In this document: piece by piece, positions 48,100 to 59,001 of the stretch
Numbering within the stretch: position 1 is the stretch's first letter
Layout of the letters: each line of letters begins with the position of its first letter
Source: Megachile rotundata
Lineage: Eukaryota > Arthropoda > Insecta > Hymenoptera > Megachilidae
NCBI RefSeq assembly: GCF_050947335.1
Contig: NC_134993.1
Location: 9,176,001 to 9,240,000 of the forward strand
Length of the DNA: 64,000 nt
Reading direction: 5' to 3'
Notes under the pieces: model-generated
Told to the model about the DNA's origin: nothing
Databases searched by the model: none
What the model saw: the letters and a program-made list of their open reading frames with translations, nothing else
Translations under genes and position numbers: made by a program

Positions 48100-49980
48100 A
48101 CGATAAATTGTACGAAATCATCGTAATCATTTTAAAAGCACTCGCCTCCGGTTCGATTAAAAATAGCCGAACGAGTAACGGCGTTTTAATTATTCGTCGC
48201 ATTTATTGCAAACTGTCGTCAATTACGGATAATGGTTCTGGAGGGAAGGACTCACGTCGAACGGTCGTTTCTATCGGTTATTTACTGAATTATTTATAAA
48301 ATCTCCGATTGATATTCACGATTATCAGAACAAGTGCACGCCCCCTCCGTCATAACCATATGTATTGTTTTGATAAAGCCGAAGGAGCCGCGCGTATTAG
48401 CGAGAGGCCGCGAGACGAGGACCTCGGTTACAGGATGAAAAAGGAAGGCTCGAGAGAGAACGAAACGGACGTGGAACCGGAACGATCGCGCGAAGGCTCA
48501 AGAGAGAAGGAGAGAGAGATGAAAAAAAAGGTAGGGCACGAAGCGAGGAACGAAAGTACGACCGGCAGAAAAGCTGGTGGAACGACTCGAGAAGAAAACG
48601 CACGGCTGCGTTCGGTGGTAGGTACGTCAAGAAAGAGAGCTCGATTCGTGAATACACGCGCCCCGAGACGCGCAAAGCTCTCGTGGCTCGGCTCTAGAAA
48701 GAGAGGGAACACGACAGGGGCAAGAGAGAGGGCGGCGAGTTGATCCCCGGTGAAAGAAAAAGGCGGAGAAAGGAAAAAGAGACAGACCCGGGGCACCGGA
48801 GACGGGAAAGGAAGCCCGTGGCAAACGGAAGCGAGAGAACGGAAGAAAATAAAAATGTACGCGCGGAAAAAAAAGGAGAAAGCGCACGGCGATAAAGGAA
48901 CAAATAAAAACGGGCCCGAGACGTAAACACCGCGGTATATTTTGGAGCCAGTGGACTCTCGGTGTTACTGCACACGAGGAAATCGACGTTGCTTTTCCTT
49001 TTTTCCCCAAGCTCCCTCGACATCTACTTTTATATTAATCCAGTGTGGTCCCGCGAGCGGGGAGAAGGACAAAATGTAAAGGAGGAACGAAGAGCGGATA
49101 ATCAGGGTTGCTGTCGCGAAAGAAAAGACGGCAGTTGGACTTACTCGGTATATCCGACGGTGCTTGTGTTTGCTAGTGCCGTGATGACGATGCGTCTGTT
49201 CGGCGAGACCGAGGTTCCATGCTCGAGAATGTCAACTATCGATGAAAAAATGGTACGGGCTGAAACGCAGACACATCGTAGCTCTCTTTCTCGTCCTTAC
49301 TTTCTCGCTCTCTCGTAGCCACGACGACGATGATTCGGCGTGAACTCCCGACACTTGGACACGACGCACACACGCACCACACTCGCGACGAAATATACAC
49401 ACCGGGCCGATCCTCCTCCGTGATAGCAATGGCGACCTGACACGCGGTAGGCATGCAAAGTGTTTCCCGGTCGCATCGAGTGAACTGGGATCACAGCGAA
49501 TTCACGGCAGATCGAGCACTATTTCGTCTAGGCATTTCGCGGCTCGTCTCTCGGGCACATCTTGGTCGCCATCGAGATCTAACACGAGTGCGCGGGACGC
49601 GCACTCTTGCGGACCCTCACTAAACTTGCCCCTTCAAAGACCGGCCAATCAACGGCCCGTATGGCCTATGCCCTTGCCGCGAGCAGTCCTGTATCTAGTT
49701 GACGCGCCGTCATTCATTCATCCCTTGGAATTTTCTTTTTTACGACTACGACAATGCCTTGTCCGTCTCTTTCTCTTTCCTCTTTGGAACAATCACGAAT
49801 GGATAGTTAACACGTTCGCGTCATTTAAGAGATTATTTGCGAGCTTACTTTAGGCTTTCACGCGACACGACTAATTAATGTTACTACCGAGAAATACGCG
49901 CACACAAGCGCGCTCGTGTGTACACGGACTTAACGTTGCCAGGCGCGTATCTAATTCATTCAGCGCCTCCTACTTACAAA
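48100..49980. promoter_or_regulatory. Large CpG-rich, partly homopurine island; candidate promoter/5' exon region for Hs3st
   Basis: The largest GC/CpG-rich block in the window. 48430-48900 is strongly purine-biased on the plus strand (GAGAGA, GGAAAAAG), and 48960-49900 is balanced and CpG-dense. Candidate plus-strand donor AG|gtacgt near 48620. The long plus frame at 48309-48743 is Arg/Glu/Lys-rich because of the purine bias and matches no family I know. It lies 5.2 kb upstream of the Hs3st start on the same strand, so it may hold that gene's 5' exon; this is inference. Confidence 0.4.
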
Positions 49981-50339
49981 TCTTTAAAAATTTCATATTT
50001 AAATACAATTATATACGTCTATGTATTAATGTAATAAATTGTACAGTGAAATTTAATCTATGGAATGGTGTGTTTTTAAAATGTAAAGTGTTCTTAGAGT
50101 GCATTATTAAAGATTTATTAAAATAGTTGTTAATGTTTAGGTGTTTCACTGTTGTAGAATTGTATATTTGAATTGGTAATTATTTCCACGAAAATAACTA
50201 AATTTGTAGAATTCAGTTTCGTGTATTAAAAGCTATGATATAATTAGTTAGGTATTAGGGTGCACCCCCTCTACGGACTGTTTTATATGCGGGGTGAGAG
50301 TCGTGGAATGTAAAATATTTCTTATATATCTCGTATTAG

Positions 50340-50540
50340 AAATTTAACAATATTTAAGTTTTAAATTTTCTTATTTTCGAATTTTTTAATTTTTAGATCA
50401 CCAAATTTTCCAATTTCTAAATTGTAAAATTTTTAAACTTTCAAATTACTAAATTTCTATGTTTTCAAATTTATAAATTTTTAATTACTAAATTGTCAAA
50501 TTTTTTAATTGCTAAACAGTCAAATTCCTAAATTTAATAT
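50340..50540. repeat. AAATT-phased repeat patch
   Basis: ctaaattttcaaatttcta-like blocks with 8-11-base spacing over 200 bp, diverged. Confidence 0.7.
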
Positions 50541-51658
50541 TTGATTGAAATTTATTAATTTGTTAATATAAATCAACCTGTTTCAATTACAGGACACTTT
50601 TTGTTGTAAATTAAAGAATTTTATTATTTTCATTTTAATAATTTTGGTATTAATTTTGTTTTTGTTAAATTACATCCAATAACGGATCAAGTGACTTTAT
50701 AGATTGTAATCAATTAATATTATATTAATAAATAAATAAATAATATATTAATTAATAAATTATTTGACGTAATTGTTTTGTTTTTTATAACATATGAATA
50801 GTGTGAAGTTAATTGTTAAATTCCTGCAAAATAAAATCTTAATAAATAAATTATATATAAGTTTCAAAACGTACAGAAATATATTTAAAAATATACTTCT
50901 GCACATTCCACTTTCTCTCCCTTCCGCCCCATAAGCAAGCTTTCTGAATTCGCCGCTGGCAATATCTTTAACTACACGAAAATATAAATGTTACACGTAT
51001 TAGAAAAAATTAAGTATGTACTTCATTACATTTTTATAATTATATAGTGCATATTAAATTACATAGAGCAACCATTAAAGTCTTTGTTACTTTGAATAAT
51101 TAAACGTATTACACCGACATCAAAGTTAATTACCCTTTATATTATCATGACTTTAATTTAAATTCTTTTCCATAAATGTAAGCTATTTAAAAGATTTTTA
51201 ACCGGATCTTTATTACATTTTATGTTAAACTCTTGATTTTTTGCTTGTTAAAATATTGTAAGTCTCAACATTTTTTGAAGAAATCAAAAGAAGTTCAGAA
51301 ATTTTGTTGTATAATTTCAATATAATTAATTAATTCTTTTTAATTTACTTAAATAATTTTAAAATATTTTATAAGTTACATATATTTTTAATAAAGGTAT
51401 ACATCTAATTAAAATTTAATGCTTATTCAAATATAAAAACGTTGTATAATCGAGATATAAATTACCCTAAATGTTTAAAAAACATATCTTAGCCGGTAAT
51501 AACCGGTCTTAACCGGTAAAATCGAAACTGCTATTCCACTTACATTAACATCTCATTAGAAAAAAACGAAAAATATAGTTTTCCGTTCCGTCGCTCAATA
51601 CAGTTAGTCACAAAAGTATTCGACTTTACATTCCAGTAGAAACATTAAAAAATTAATA

Positions 51659-51735
51659 TTAATCCCATAAATGTAAAACATGTTTGTAATCCCTATCTGT
51701 TAATGCCATTGAACCCATTTGGAATTTACAAAAGT
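51659..51735 (-). pseudogene. Possible fragment of a viral/transposon-type B-family DNA polymerase
   Basis: A minus-strand frame preceded by a plausible acceptor (tttgttacag) encodes 24 residues, including MALTDRDYKHVLHLWD, then TAA. The D-x-D-Y-x-H-x-x-x-x-W spacing resembles a segment of protein-primed B-family DNA polymerases found in Maverick/Polinton elements and related viral insertions. This is a weak resemblance from memory over a very short stretch, with no flanking homology seen. It may be chance. Confidence 0.15.
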
Positions 51736-54530
51736 CTGTAACAAAATATATATTTTTAATATGATTAGAATGATATGAAGATATACAAAATATACTAAAT
51801 AATATTACTAAATAATTTGTCAATAAACAATAAGTAAATTCAAATTTATAACAGAATCTATGGATATTAAAAAAATGACTACAATATATATATGTTTTAA
51901 TTTCACATATATCAATATGTATAATCCCAAGGAAGCAGGTGCAAGTGGACCATAATAAAAGCAAAAACGAAGAAAACATTTCCAAGTCTATGAAATATAT
52001 CTTTCTGCAGTTCCAACTTTTATAACATCCTTATTTCCCCCATATCTTCTAATTTTATCTATCGTAATATTTAAGTAATTTTACAACCTCTCAAAGACCA
52101 CGATCGAAATTTAAAACAAATCGGAGATCAAATAATTTAATAACCTTCATTTCGTGTCACAATTTAATAACCTTATTTCGTATCGAAACATTTTACGGTA
52201 AAGGTTAAAATAAACTAGCGTTTACTAGTTCAAATAAATAAGATAATTTAATTTATTTGCACGTCTGATTTTATCCTAGCGCATACTTTTGTAACCAACT
52301 GTATATTACTTCCGCGTTTCATAAATCATGCGTGAATAAAAGTTTTCGTTCGATTGCTTCTCGATCCTTTCGTCCACGTTATTCCGATTTTCAGCTCGGT
52401 TTGGTCACTCGATATCATAAGATCTATAACATTTTTTGGTCAGTTTCCAAGTTATCAAGCGGGGTGGCGCTAGAGTCGTGATTCGCAGCCACACTTCGAC
52501 ACAACTATGTTGTCGAGCAACACGAGAGGGAAACGTTCCTAAGAGCGCGATGCGATTAATAAACGTTGCATCATGTTTCGATATAAAAACGAATCGGCAG
52601 ACATCTGGCCGGAATGAAGTTCGATTTTAATCTTTGGTTAGAGGACCGTTCGGCAGTTATGGAATTTCATTGATACGCTTCGTGTTCTACAACGTCTCTC
52701 CCTTCTACTTTGCTCCGCGTTATCGATTGTTACGAACGCGCCGCCTGATAATGCGTTAAATGTGCACTTCCTTTAATCGAAATCACATATCCTCGCGTTT
52801 ACTCGCTGAAAAGAATCGAATATCGTGATACGATCGGTATCATGTATGCCGCAGTAAAAATAACGTGCGCTTGAATATTGTGCGGCATGGAGGTAAGTTG
52901 ATGCAATAAACGTGTAAATATTTTTTTTCGGTAATTTATGTACTTTGAGCATGCTGGTTATCTTCATTCGCGATGTTTGTATGGACTTTTGTATATTAAC
53001 TTCGTTTCTCTCAATTTAGAACGTAATTATTAAGTTCTGCGTTTCATTTATGTTTCTGTTCAGAATGTTGTTATTGTGACTCTTAATATTATATAAGATT
53101 TTAATCTGAATATTTTCATAGAGAAAGTTGCATAATAAGACTTGTTTTTTGATAACAGTAATAGTGATGGGTTCGACTGCTGCTGTTGTAATTAAAGAAA
53201 TTATTTAGTAATTTAGTTTAGTTACATTTTTTATTCTTGTTTCTTTTGAGAATGTTAAGATTTTTGTTGTTCTCAGTATTTTTAGAAAAGTTGTAATTAT
53301 TTATATTTGGATAATAGCTTAAAACTGTTGTAATTTAAGGAATGCTATTATTGCAAGTAAATAAGTTAATAAATAACTAAGTTCATGTAACGATGACTGT
53401 ATTTTTATTCCAAATGAAAATGGTATTATTTTTTTAAGTTACAGTATTAAAAAATACTTAGTATTTTTTTCAAGTATTGTTATTATTGTTGTAGTTGCTA
53501 TTAACCATATTATTAGATAATTAATTTAATTTAATTGTTCTTTATTTATAACTTAAAGAATTTTGTTAAGTTTAATGTATATCATTGTCATTAAATAAAT
53601 TATTATATAATTATGTTTATTTAACTTCAATTCTTTTATTATTTCCTATAATGCAATAGTAATTATTCTTTTTAATATTTTATAACAATAGTAGTCTGAA
53701 GCAATTGTTAACAATATAACAATTTAACAAATGCTAATGATTGACTGATCAAAATGATAATGATGTGATTGGATGCAATAACAATAGCAATGCAATAAAA
53801 TAATAATATTATTCACAATAATAATATTCACAATAATTTAATAAACAAAAGGTTACGATCTTTATTAAATATATGCATTTAAATATTTTTAAGACTACCT
53901 TAACAATGAGTCCAATTATAAATTATTAAATTACTATATCTTTGATTTTTTACATTAACAAAAATTTATTTTTCGATTATTTTTTGCTGCAATGTATACG
54001 TTACGCAAAAAAGTTTTCCAATATATCACCCTGAATGAATGCAACCATTCAAGCTTAGAAACATGGCCGATCGTTACGCGTAATGAGTATAACGTAAACT
54101 CGTTACTTTTTTCTGCTTGTCACAATGAATTGCTACGTTATAATTACATGGGTACTTAAATTACTATAACGTACTTAATTATCATATTATTATCCTAATA
54201 CAATATTTATTCTTTATCATTTTTATTGTAGAGTTAAATAACATAGTAAATATTCCTAAAATAATAAAGTCACAATATATGTTTGTATAATTTTTATGAC
54301 AGGACTGGATTTAATTACATTTTGTGGAGAGGGACCTAATGCACATTTTGGGGGTAATTATTTCATGTTTTAGGTTAGTCTGCATTTCACAGAAGTAATT
54401 TACATTTTTGAGTGCAAGTCGAATTTTGGAATGCACGAGTTTGAATTTAGAGGGCAGGGTACATTCTGGCCCCTAATTAGCTACGCTACTGCAGTTTTAC
54501 TGTTTTGAAGCTGTCTAGAAGAAATTTTTG

Positions 54531-55010
54531 TATTACAAAATTTAAAAAATTTTTAAATTACAAATTGTGTTTCTAAATATTTAAATTTTTAAATGTTCAC
54601 ATTACTAAATTTCTGTAGTTCTAAATTTGAAAATTTTTAATTTATATTTCTAAATTTAAAAATTTGAGGTTTCTATATTTTTAAATTTCTGAAGATGTAA
54701 TTTTTTAAATTTAAAATTTCTGTATTTCCAAATTTTAAATCACAAAATCTAAAAATTGGAAAATGTTGAATTTCTATATGTTTGAGTTTTACAATTGTAA
54801 ATATTTAACATTAATATTTCTATATTGCCAAGTATTGAAATTTTAAAATTCCAAATGACTAAATTTCTAAATTAAAAAATTGTAACCCCCATATTTCCAA
54901 ATATGAAAATTAAAAAATTTGCAAGTCTAAAACTTTCAAATACAAACTTCCATATTCATAAATCTAAAAATTTCATGTATCCATATTCTTAAATTATGTT
55001 ACCCTAAAAT
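54531..55010. repeat. AAATTT-phased degenerate repeat just upstream of Hs3st
   Basis: taaatttctatatttctaaa-like blocks at 8-12 bases over about 480 bp, ending about 190 bp before the Hs3st start codon. Confidence 0.8.
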
Positions 55011-55199
55011 TTCTACTATAATAATTTTCCCAATAATTTTTAAACATAAATTCACACTTAAAACGTTCATAACTAATTGTAGATACGATAAAGAAAAAAA
55101 AATCGCTCTGTCCTAACATATCAGCATGGAAGTAAAAGACTGAAAGTGATATAATGGAATCCAGGATGCCAGTAAAGTACGACGATTCTTAAGTTCAGT

Positions 55200-55702
55200 A
55201 TGGAAGTTCGAAAAGGGCTGTGGTCGAAAAAAATCCTAGTTCCGGCCTGTTTTCTGGTAATTCTTATCTGGATCTTTCTAATCGACAATTCCTTACTTCT
55301 CGTCGGTCTGTCCGGCAAAGCAACCCTACAAAAACCCAGAAATTCCGTTTACTCTGCGCACATGGTCGATCCGAATCTCGACCATCTAATTGTCAAGGAA
55401 TCCTTTTTGATAAACGATGTCGAATCGAAACGCTCGAAATTATCGAAAGTTCAAGTGGTGTCACTTTGGACAGGCAACGGCAGCGTTAAAGGAACCTCAG
55501 CAACCCTGCGAAAGTATCAGGTGTTGAGGCAGCAGGGTTTAATTCCTAGCAAACAATTGCCAACCGCATTGATTATCGGCGTGAAAAAAGGCGGAACTAG
55601 AGCCCTGTTAGAGTTTCTCAGGCTACATCCGGCCATTCGAGCCGCAGGCTCGGAAGTACACTTTTTTGATCATCATTATATCAAAGGATTCCATTGGTAC
55701 AG
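55200..55702 (+). CDS. Hs3st-B: Hs3st coding exon 1
   Basis: ATG at 55200, with an in-frame TAA eight codons upstream and a possible acceptor (aagttcag) ending at 55198. Encodes the membrane anchor, stem, PAPS loop and catalytic Glu152. It ends HWY plus two bases at donor AG|gtatgt; the frame continuing past the donor is intron. Confidence 0.92.
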
Positions 55703-55987
55703 GTATGTTGTACGGTTCTCATTTTTCAAATTTTAATTCTCGATAATTTTTTTAAATTGAATTTCCTTAAAATTCCTCAAATTTTGTTAAACTTTTGCAA
55801 ATTTTCTTAAATTCCCAAATTCCAAAATTGCCAAATTTCAAATTTCCTAATTTCAAAACTCCAAATTCCAAATTCCAAATTCCAAATTTCCAAATTTCAA
55901 AATTCCAAATTTCAAAACACCAAATTTCAAAATTCCAAATTTCAAAATTCAAAATTCCAAATTCCAAATTCCAAATTCCAAATTTCA

Positions 55988-56021
<34 letters not shown>

Positions 56022-59001
56022 CAAAATTCTAAAATTTCAAATTTCAAATTTCCCAAATTCCCAAATTCCCAAATTCCCAAATTCCCAAATTTCCAAATTC
56101 CAAAATTCCAAAATTCAAATTTCCAAATTTCCAAATTTCCAAATTTCCAAATTTCCAAATTCCAAAATTCCTAAATTCCTAAATTCCCAAATTCCCAAAT
56201 AACAAAATAACAAAATTCCCAATTCCAAAATTCAAAATTTCCAAATTTCCAAATTCCAAAATTCCCAAATTTCCAAATTCCAAATTTCCAAATTCCAAAT
56301 TTCCAAATTCCAAAATTTCCAAATTCCAAATTTAAAATTTCCAAATTCCAAATTTCCCAAATTTTAAAATTCAAAATTTCCAAATTCCAAATTTCCAAAT
56401 TCCCAAATTTCCAAATTCCAAATTTAAAATTTCCAAATTCCAAATTTCCCAAATTTTAAAATTCAAAATTTCAAAATTCCAAAATTCGAAAATTCCCAAA
56501 TTTCCAAATTCCCAAATTCCCAAATTCCAAATTTCAAAATTCAAAAATTTCCAAATTCCAAATTTAAAATTTCCAAATTCCATATTTCAAAATTCCAAAA
56601 TTCCAAAATTTCCAAATTACCAAATTTCCAAATTCAAAATTTCCAAATTTCCAAATTTCCAAATTTCCAAATTATAAAATTCAAAATTTCAAAATTTCAA
56701 AATTCCAAATTTCCAATTTTCCAAACTTTAAATTTCCCAAATTCCAGATTTCCAATTTCCAATTTCCAAATTTTCAAATTCTCAAATTTACATCTCTACT
56801 CACACTCGTCACATTTGCCCCACTTTATACATTCTTACACTACATAACACTCTGTATCGACCACACTTTTTTTTACCATAACCTTATACATGACTCACAT
56901 CACATTTATCATAAGTCCTTTCTTGCACTAGATCTATCTCATCACATATCCGTTTACCCCCTTTGCTCGAGAGTTAACCTCTACTATTACTAATAGTATT
57001 ATCAGTACGTAATACTTACGTCGTAATTACAACTAGTATAATAACAATTATACAATGATAATGGCTATTTATGTGGTATTATAGTAGTATTACTATAGTA
57101 CTAATATTATTAACATTTGCGTTAACCTCAGTCCCCATTAAATATAATTAAGAAAATATCGGACAATTTAACAATTAAATTAAACGATAATTTTTCATTT
57201 GACGATACATTTCAGGCATCGTATGCCCCCTACATTGGCCACTCAAATTACGATGGAGAAAACACCATCGTATTTCGTGACGAGCGAGGTTCCGAGACGA
57301 GTTCAACGCATGAATCCGGCGATGAAATTGATTCTCGTAGTAAGAGATCCGGTTACGCGAGCAATATCCGATTATACCCAAGTGAAGAGTAAACGGGCCA
57401 ATATGCCAAAATTCGAAGATCTAGCGTTCCTGAATGGCTCGAAGATCGTGGATACCACGTGGGTACCGTTGAAGATCGGTGTGTACGCGAGACACTTGGA
57501 GAGGTGGCTGCAATATTTTCCGTTGTCGCAATTCTTGTTTGTATCTGGAGAGAGATTGATCGCGGACCCGGTCGCCGAGATCACCAGGGTGCAAGATTTC
57601 TTAGGCCTAAAGAGAGTTATATGCGAGAAACATTTTTATTTCAACGCCACCAAAGGATTCCCTTGTCTGCTCAAATCTGAGGAACATCCTACACCCCATT
57701 GCCTTGGTGAGTTTGTTAACAAAAATAGGGAAGTTTTATTTTGAATGGTGTTAGTATATTTTATGATATGAGAACAATATATTAGGGAATATATGTATAA
57801 ACATGTATATATGTATATTTTACACTGTGTATGATGTATATAATTTTGTCATTGTTGACTTGGTAAATTTCTTAATTTGCAAGTTTTTAAATTTCTAGAA
57901 TCATAAATTTGTCAATTTGTAAATTTGTAAATTTGTACATTTGTACATTTGTACATTTGTAAATTCGTACATTTATAAATTTGTAAATCTGTAAATCTGT
58001 AAATCTGTAAATCTGTAAATTTGTAAATTTGTAAATTTGTAAATTTGTAAATTTGTAAATTTGTAAATTTGCAAATTTGTAAATTTGTAAATTTATAAAT
58101 TTGTACATTTGTAAATTCGTACATTTATAAATTTGTAAATCTGTAAATCTGTAAATTTGTAAATTTGTAAATTTGTAAATTTGTAAATTTGTAAATTTGT
58201 ACATTTATAAATTTGTAAATCTGTAAATCTGTAAATTTGTAAATTTGTAAATTTGTAAATTTGTAAATTTGTAAATTTGTAAATTTGTACATTTATAAAT
58301 TTGTAAATCTGTAAATTTGTAAATTTGTAAATTTGTAAATTTGCAAATTTGTAAATTTGTAAATTTATAAATTTGTACATTTGTAAATTCGTACATTTAT
58401 AAATTTGTAAATCTGTAAATCTGTAAATTTGTAAATTTGTAAATTTGTAAATTTGTAAATTTGTAAATTTGTAAATTTGTAAATTTGTAAATTTGTAAAT
58501 TTGTAAATTTGTAAATTTGTAAATTTGTAAATTTGTAAATTTGTAAATTTGTAAATTTGTAAATTTGTAAATTTGTACATTTATAAATTTGTAAATCTGT
58601 AAATCTGTAAATTTGTAAATTTGTAAATTTGTAAATTTACCAATTTATGATTCTAAAAATTTAAGAACTTGGAAATTTAGAAATTTGAAAATTCAAAAGT
58701 TTCAAAATTCAGAAAATCAACAATGACAAAATTTCTGTTTTCAAAATTTGATCTTAAAAAAATTCCAAATTCTCAAATCACATATTTCAATTTTACAACC
58801 ACGCTATATTGTAGACTATATCTACAACCACGCTTTATACTCTGTCAAATATGTAATATTAACCTATAATTTTAAGGTAAGAACAAGGGTCGTAGTCATC
58901 CTTATATAGATCCTGTAGCCATACAACGATTGAGAGATTTTTATCGTCCATTTAATCAACGTTTCTACCAATTAACCGGGATGGATTTCGGCTGGTTGTG
59001 A
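55200..59001 (+). CDS. Hs3st-B: Heparan sulfate 3-O-sulfotransferase, HS3ST2/3/4/6 (Hs3st-B) type, complete
   Basis: Join 55200-55702, 57216-57706, 58877-59001; all junctions gt-ag and in phase, giving 372 residues plus stop. It is a type II Golgi membrane protein: short basic tail, membrane anchor about 12-37, Lys/Ser-rich stem, then sulfotransferase domain from about 120. Visible motifs: 5'-phosphosulfate-binding loop IIGVKKGGTRALLEFLRLHP (125-144); catalytic Glu152 in SEVHFFD; TMEKTPSYFVT (180-190); 3'-phosphate-binding VVRDPVTRAISDY (209-221); LFVSGERLI (275-283); VQDFLGLKR (293-301); FNATKGFPC with the Cys318/Cys330 pair; C-terminal DFYRPFNQRFYQLTG. It transfers sulfate from PAPS to the 3-OH of glucosamine in heparan sulfate. 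The RVQDFLGLKR and TKGFPCL blocks match the HS3ST2/3/4/6 branch better than HS3ST1/5. An in-frame TAA precedes the ATG. Start is the first Met in the exon. Confidence 0.94.
55790..56790. repeat. 7-9-bp satellite (ccaaattt / ccaaattc) filling Hs3st intron 1
   Basis: About 1 kb of almost uninterrupted CAAATTC, CCAAATTT and CAAAATT steps starting some 90 bp after the exon 1 donor. Both strands show long frames rich in Phe/Lys/Ile/Pro or Trp/Glu/Gly (55795-56202 plus; 55767-56583 minus), which are products of the array. Confidence 0.96.
56791..57215. other. Unique part of Hs3st intron 1
   Basis: About 420 bp of ordinary AT-rich intron between the satellite and the exon 2 acceptor. Nothing else seen. 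Confidence 0.7.
57216..57706 (+). CDS. Hs3st-B: Hs3st coding exon 2
   Basis: Acceptor acatttcag; first base completes Arg168. It encodes residues 169-331, from HRMPPTL through TPHCL, and ends G|gtgagt, completing Gly332 in the next exon. Contains the 3'-phosphate-binding motif and most of the catalytic domain. The real exon starts well after the first upstream ATG. Confidence 0.95.
57900..58640. repeat. 8-bp satellite (aaatttgt) filling Hs3st intron 2
   Basis: About 90 copies of AAATTTGT with variants aaatctgt, aaatttgc, acatttgt and acatttat. Variant blocks such as aaattcgtacatttataaat recur at 57961, 58113 and 58384, showing higher-order duplication. Minus-strand frames with an eight-residue repeat (57887-58580) are artefacts of three 8-bp units per 24 bases. 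Confidence 0.97.
58877..59001 (+). CDS. Hs3st-B: Hs3st coding exon 3
   Basis: Acceptor attttaag; two bases complete Gly332. It then encodes KNKGRSHPYIDPVAIQRLRD (333-352), FYRPFNQRFYQLTG and DFGWL, then TGA at 58999-59001. Too short for simple ORF detection, but matches the conserved family C-terminus and joins in phase. Confidence 0.94.

Larger units (their letters stand above)
49981..54530. other. AT-rich non-coding with minor elements
   Basis: No gene recognised. Contains an AAATT patch at 50340-50540, a possible pseudogene scrap at 51659-51735 (separate entry), and a CpG-richer, unique segment at 52300-52800. 52980-54300 is strongly AT-rich. Confidence 0.5.

Noticed and set aside
48309..48743. 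144-codon Arg/Glu-rich plus-strand frame
   Set aside because: Composition follows the purine bias of the island, competing frames exist on the other strand, and no domain is recognisable. It could still be a leader region.
55795..56202. Long plus-strand frame rich in Phe/Lys/Pro/Asn and minus-strand Trp/Glu/Gly frames
   Set aside because: They lie wholly within the short-unit satellite of Hs3st intron 1 and simply translate it.
57887..58580. Minus-strand frames with an eight-residue repeat
   Set aside because: Translation of the aaatttgt array in Hs3st intron 2; no independent gene signals.
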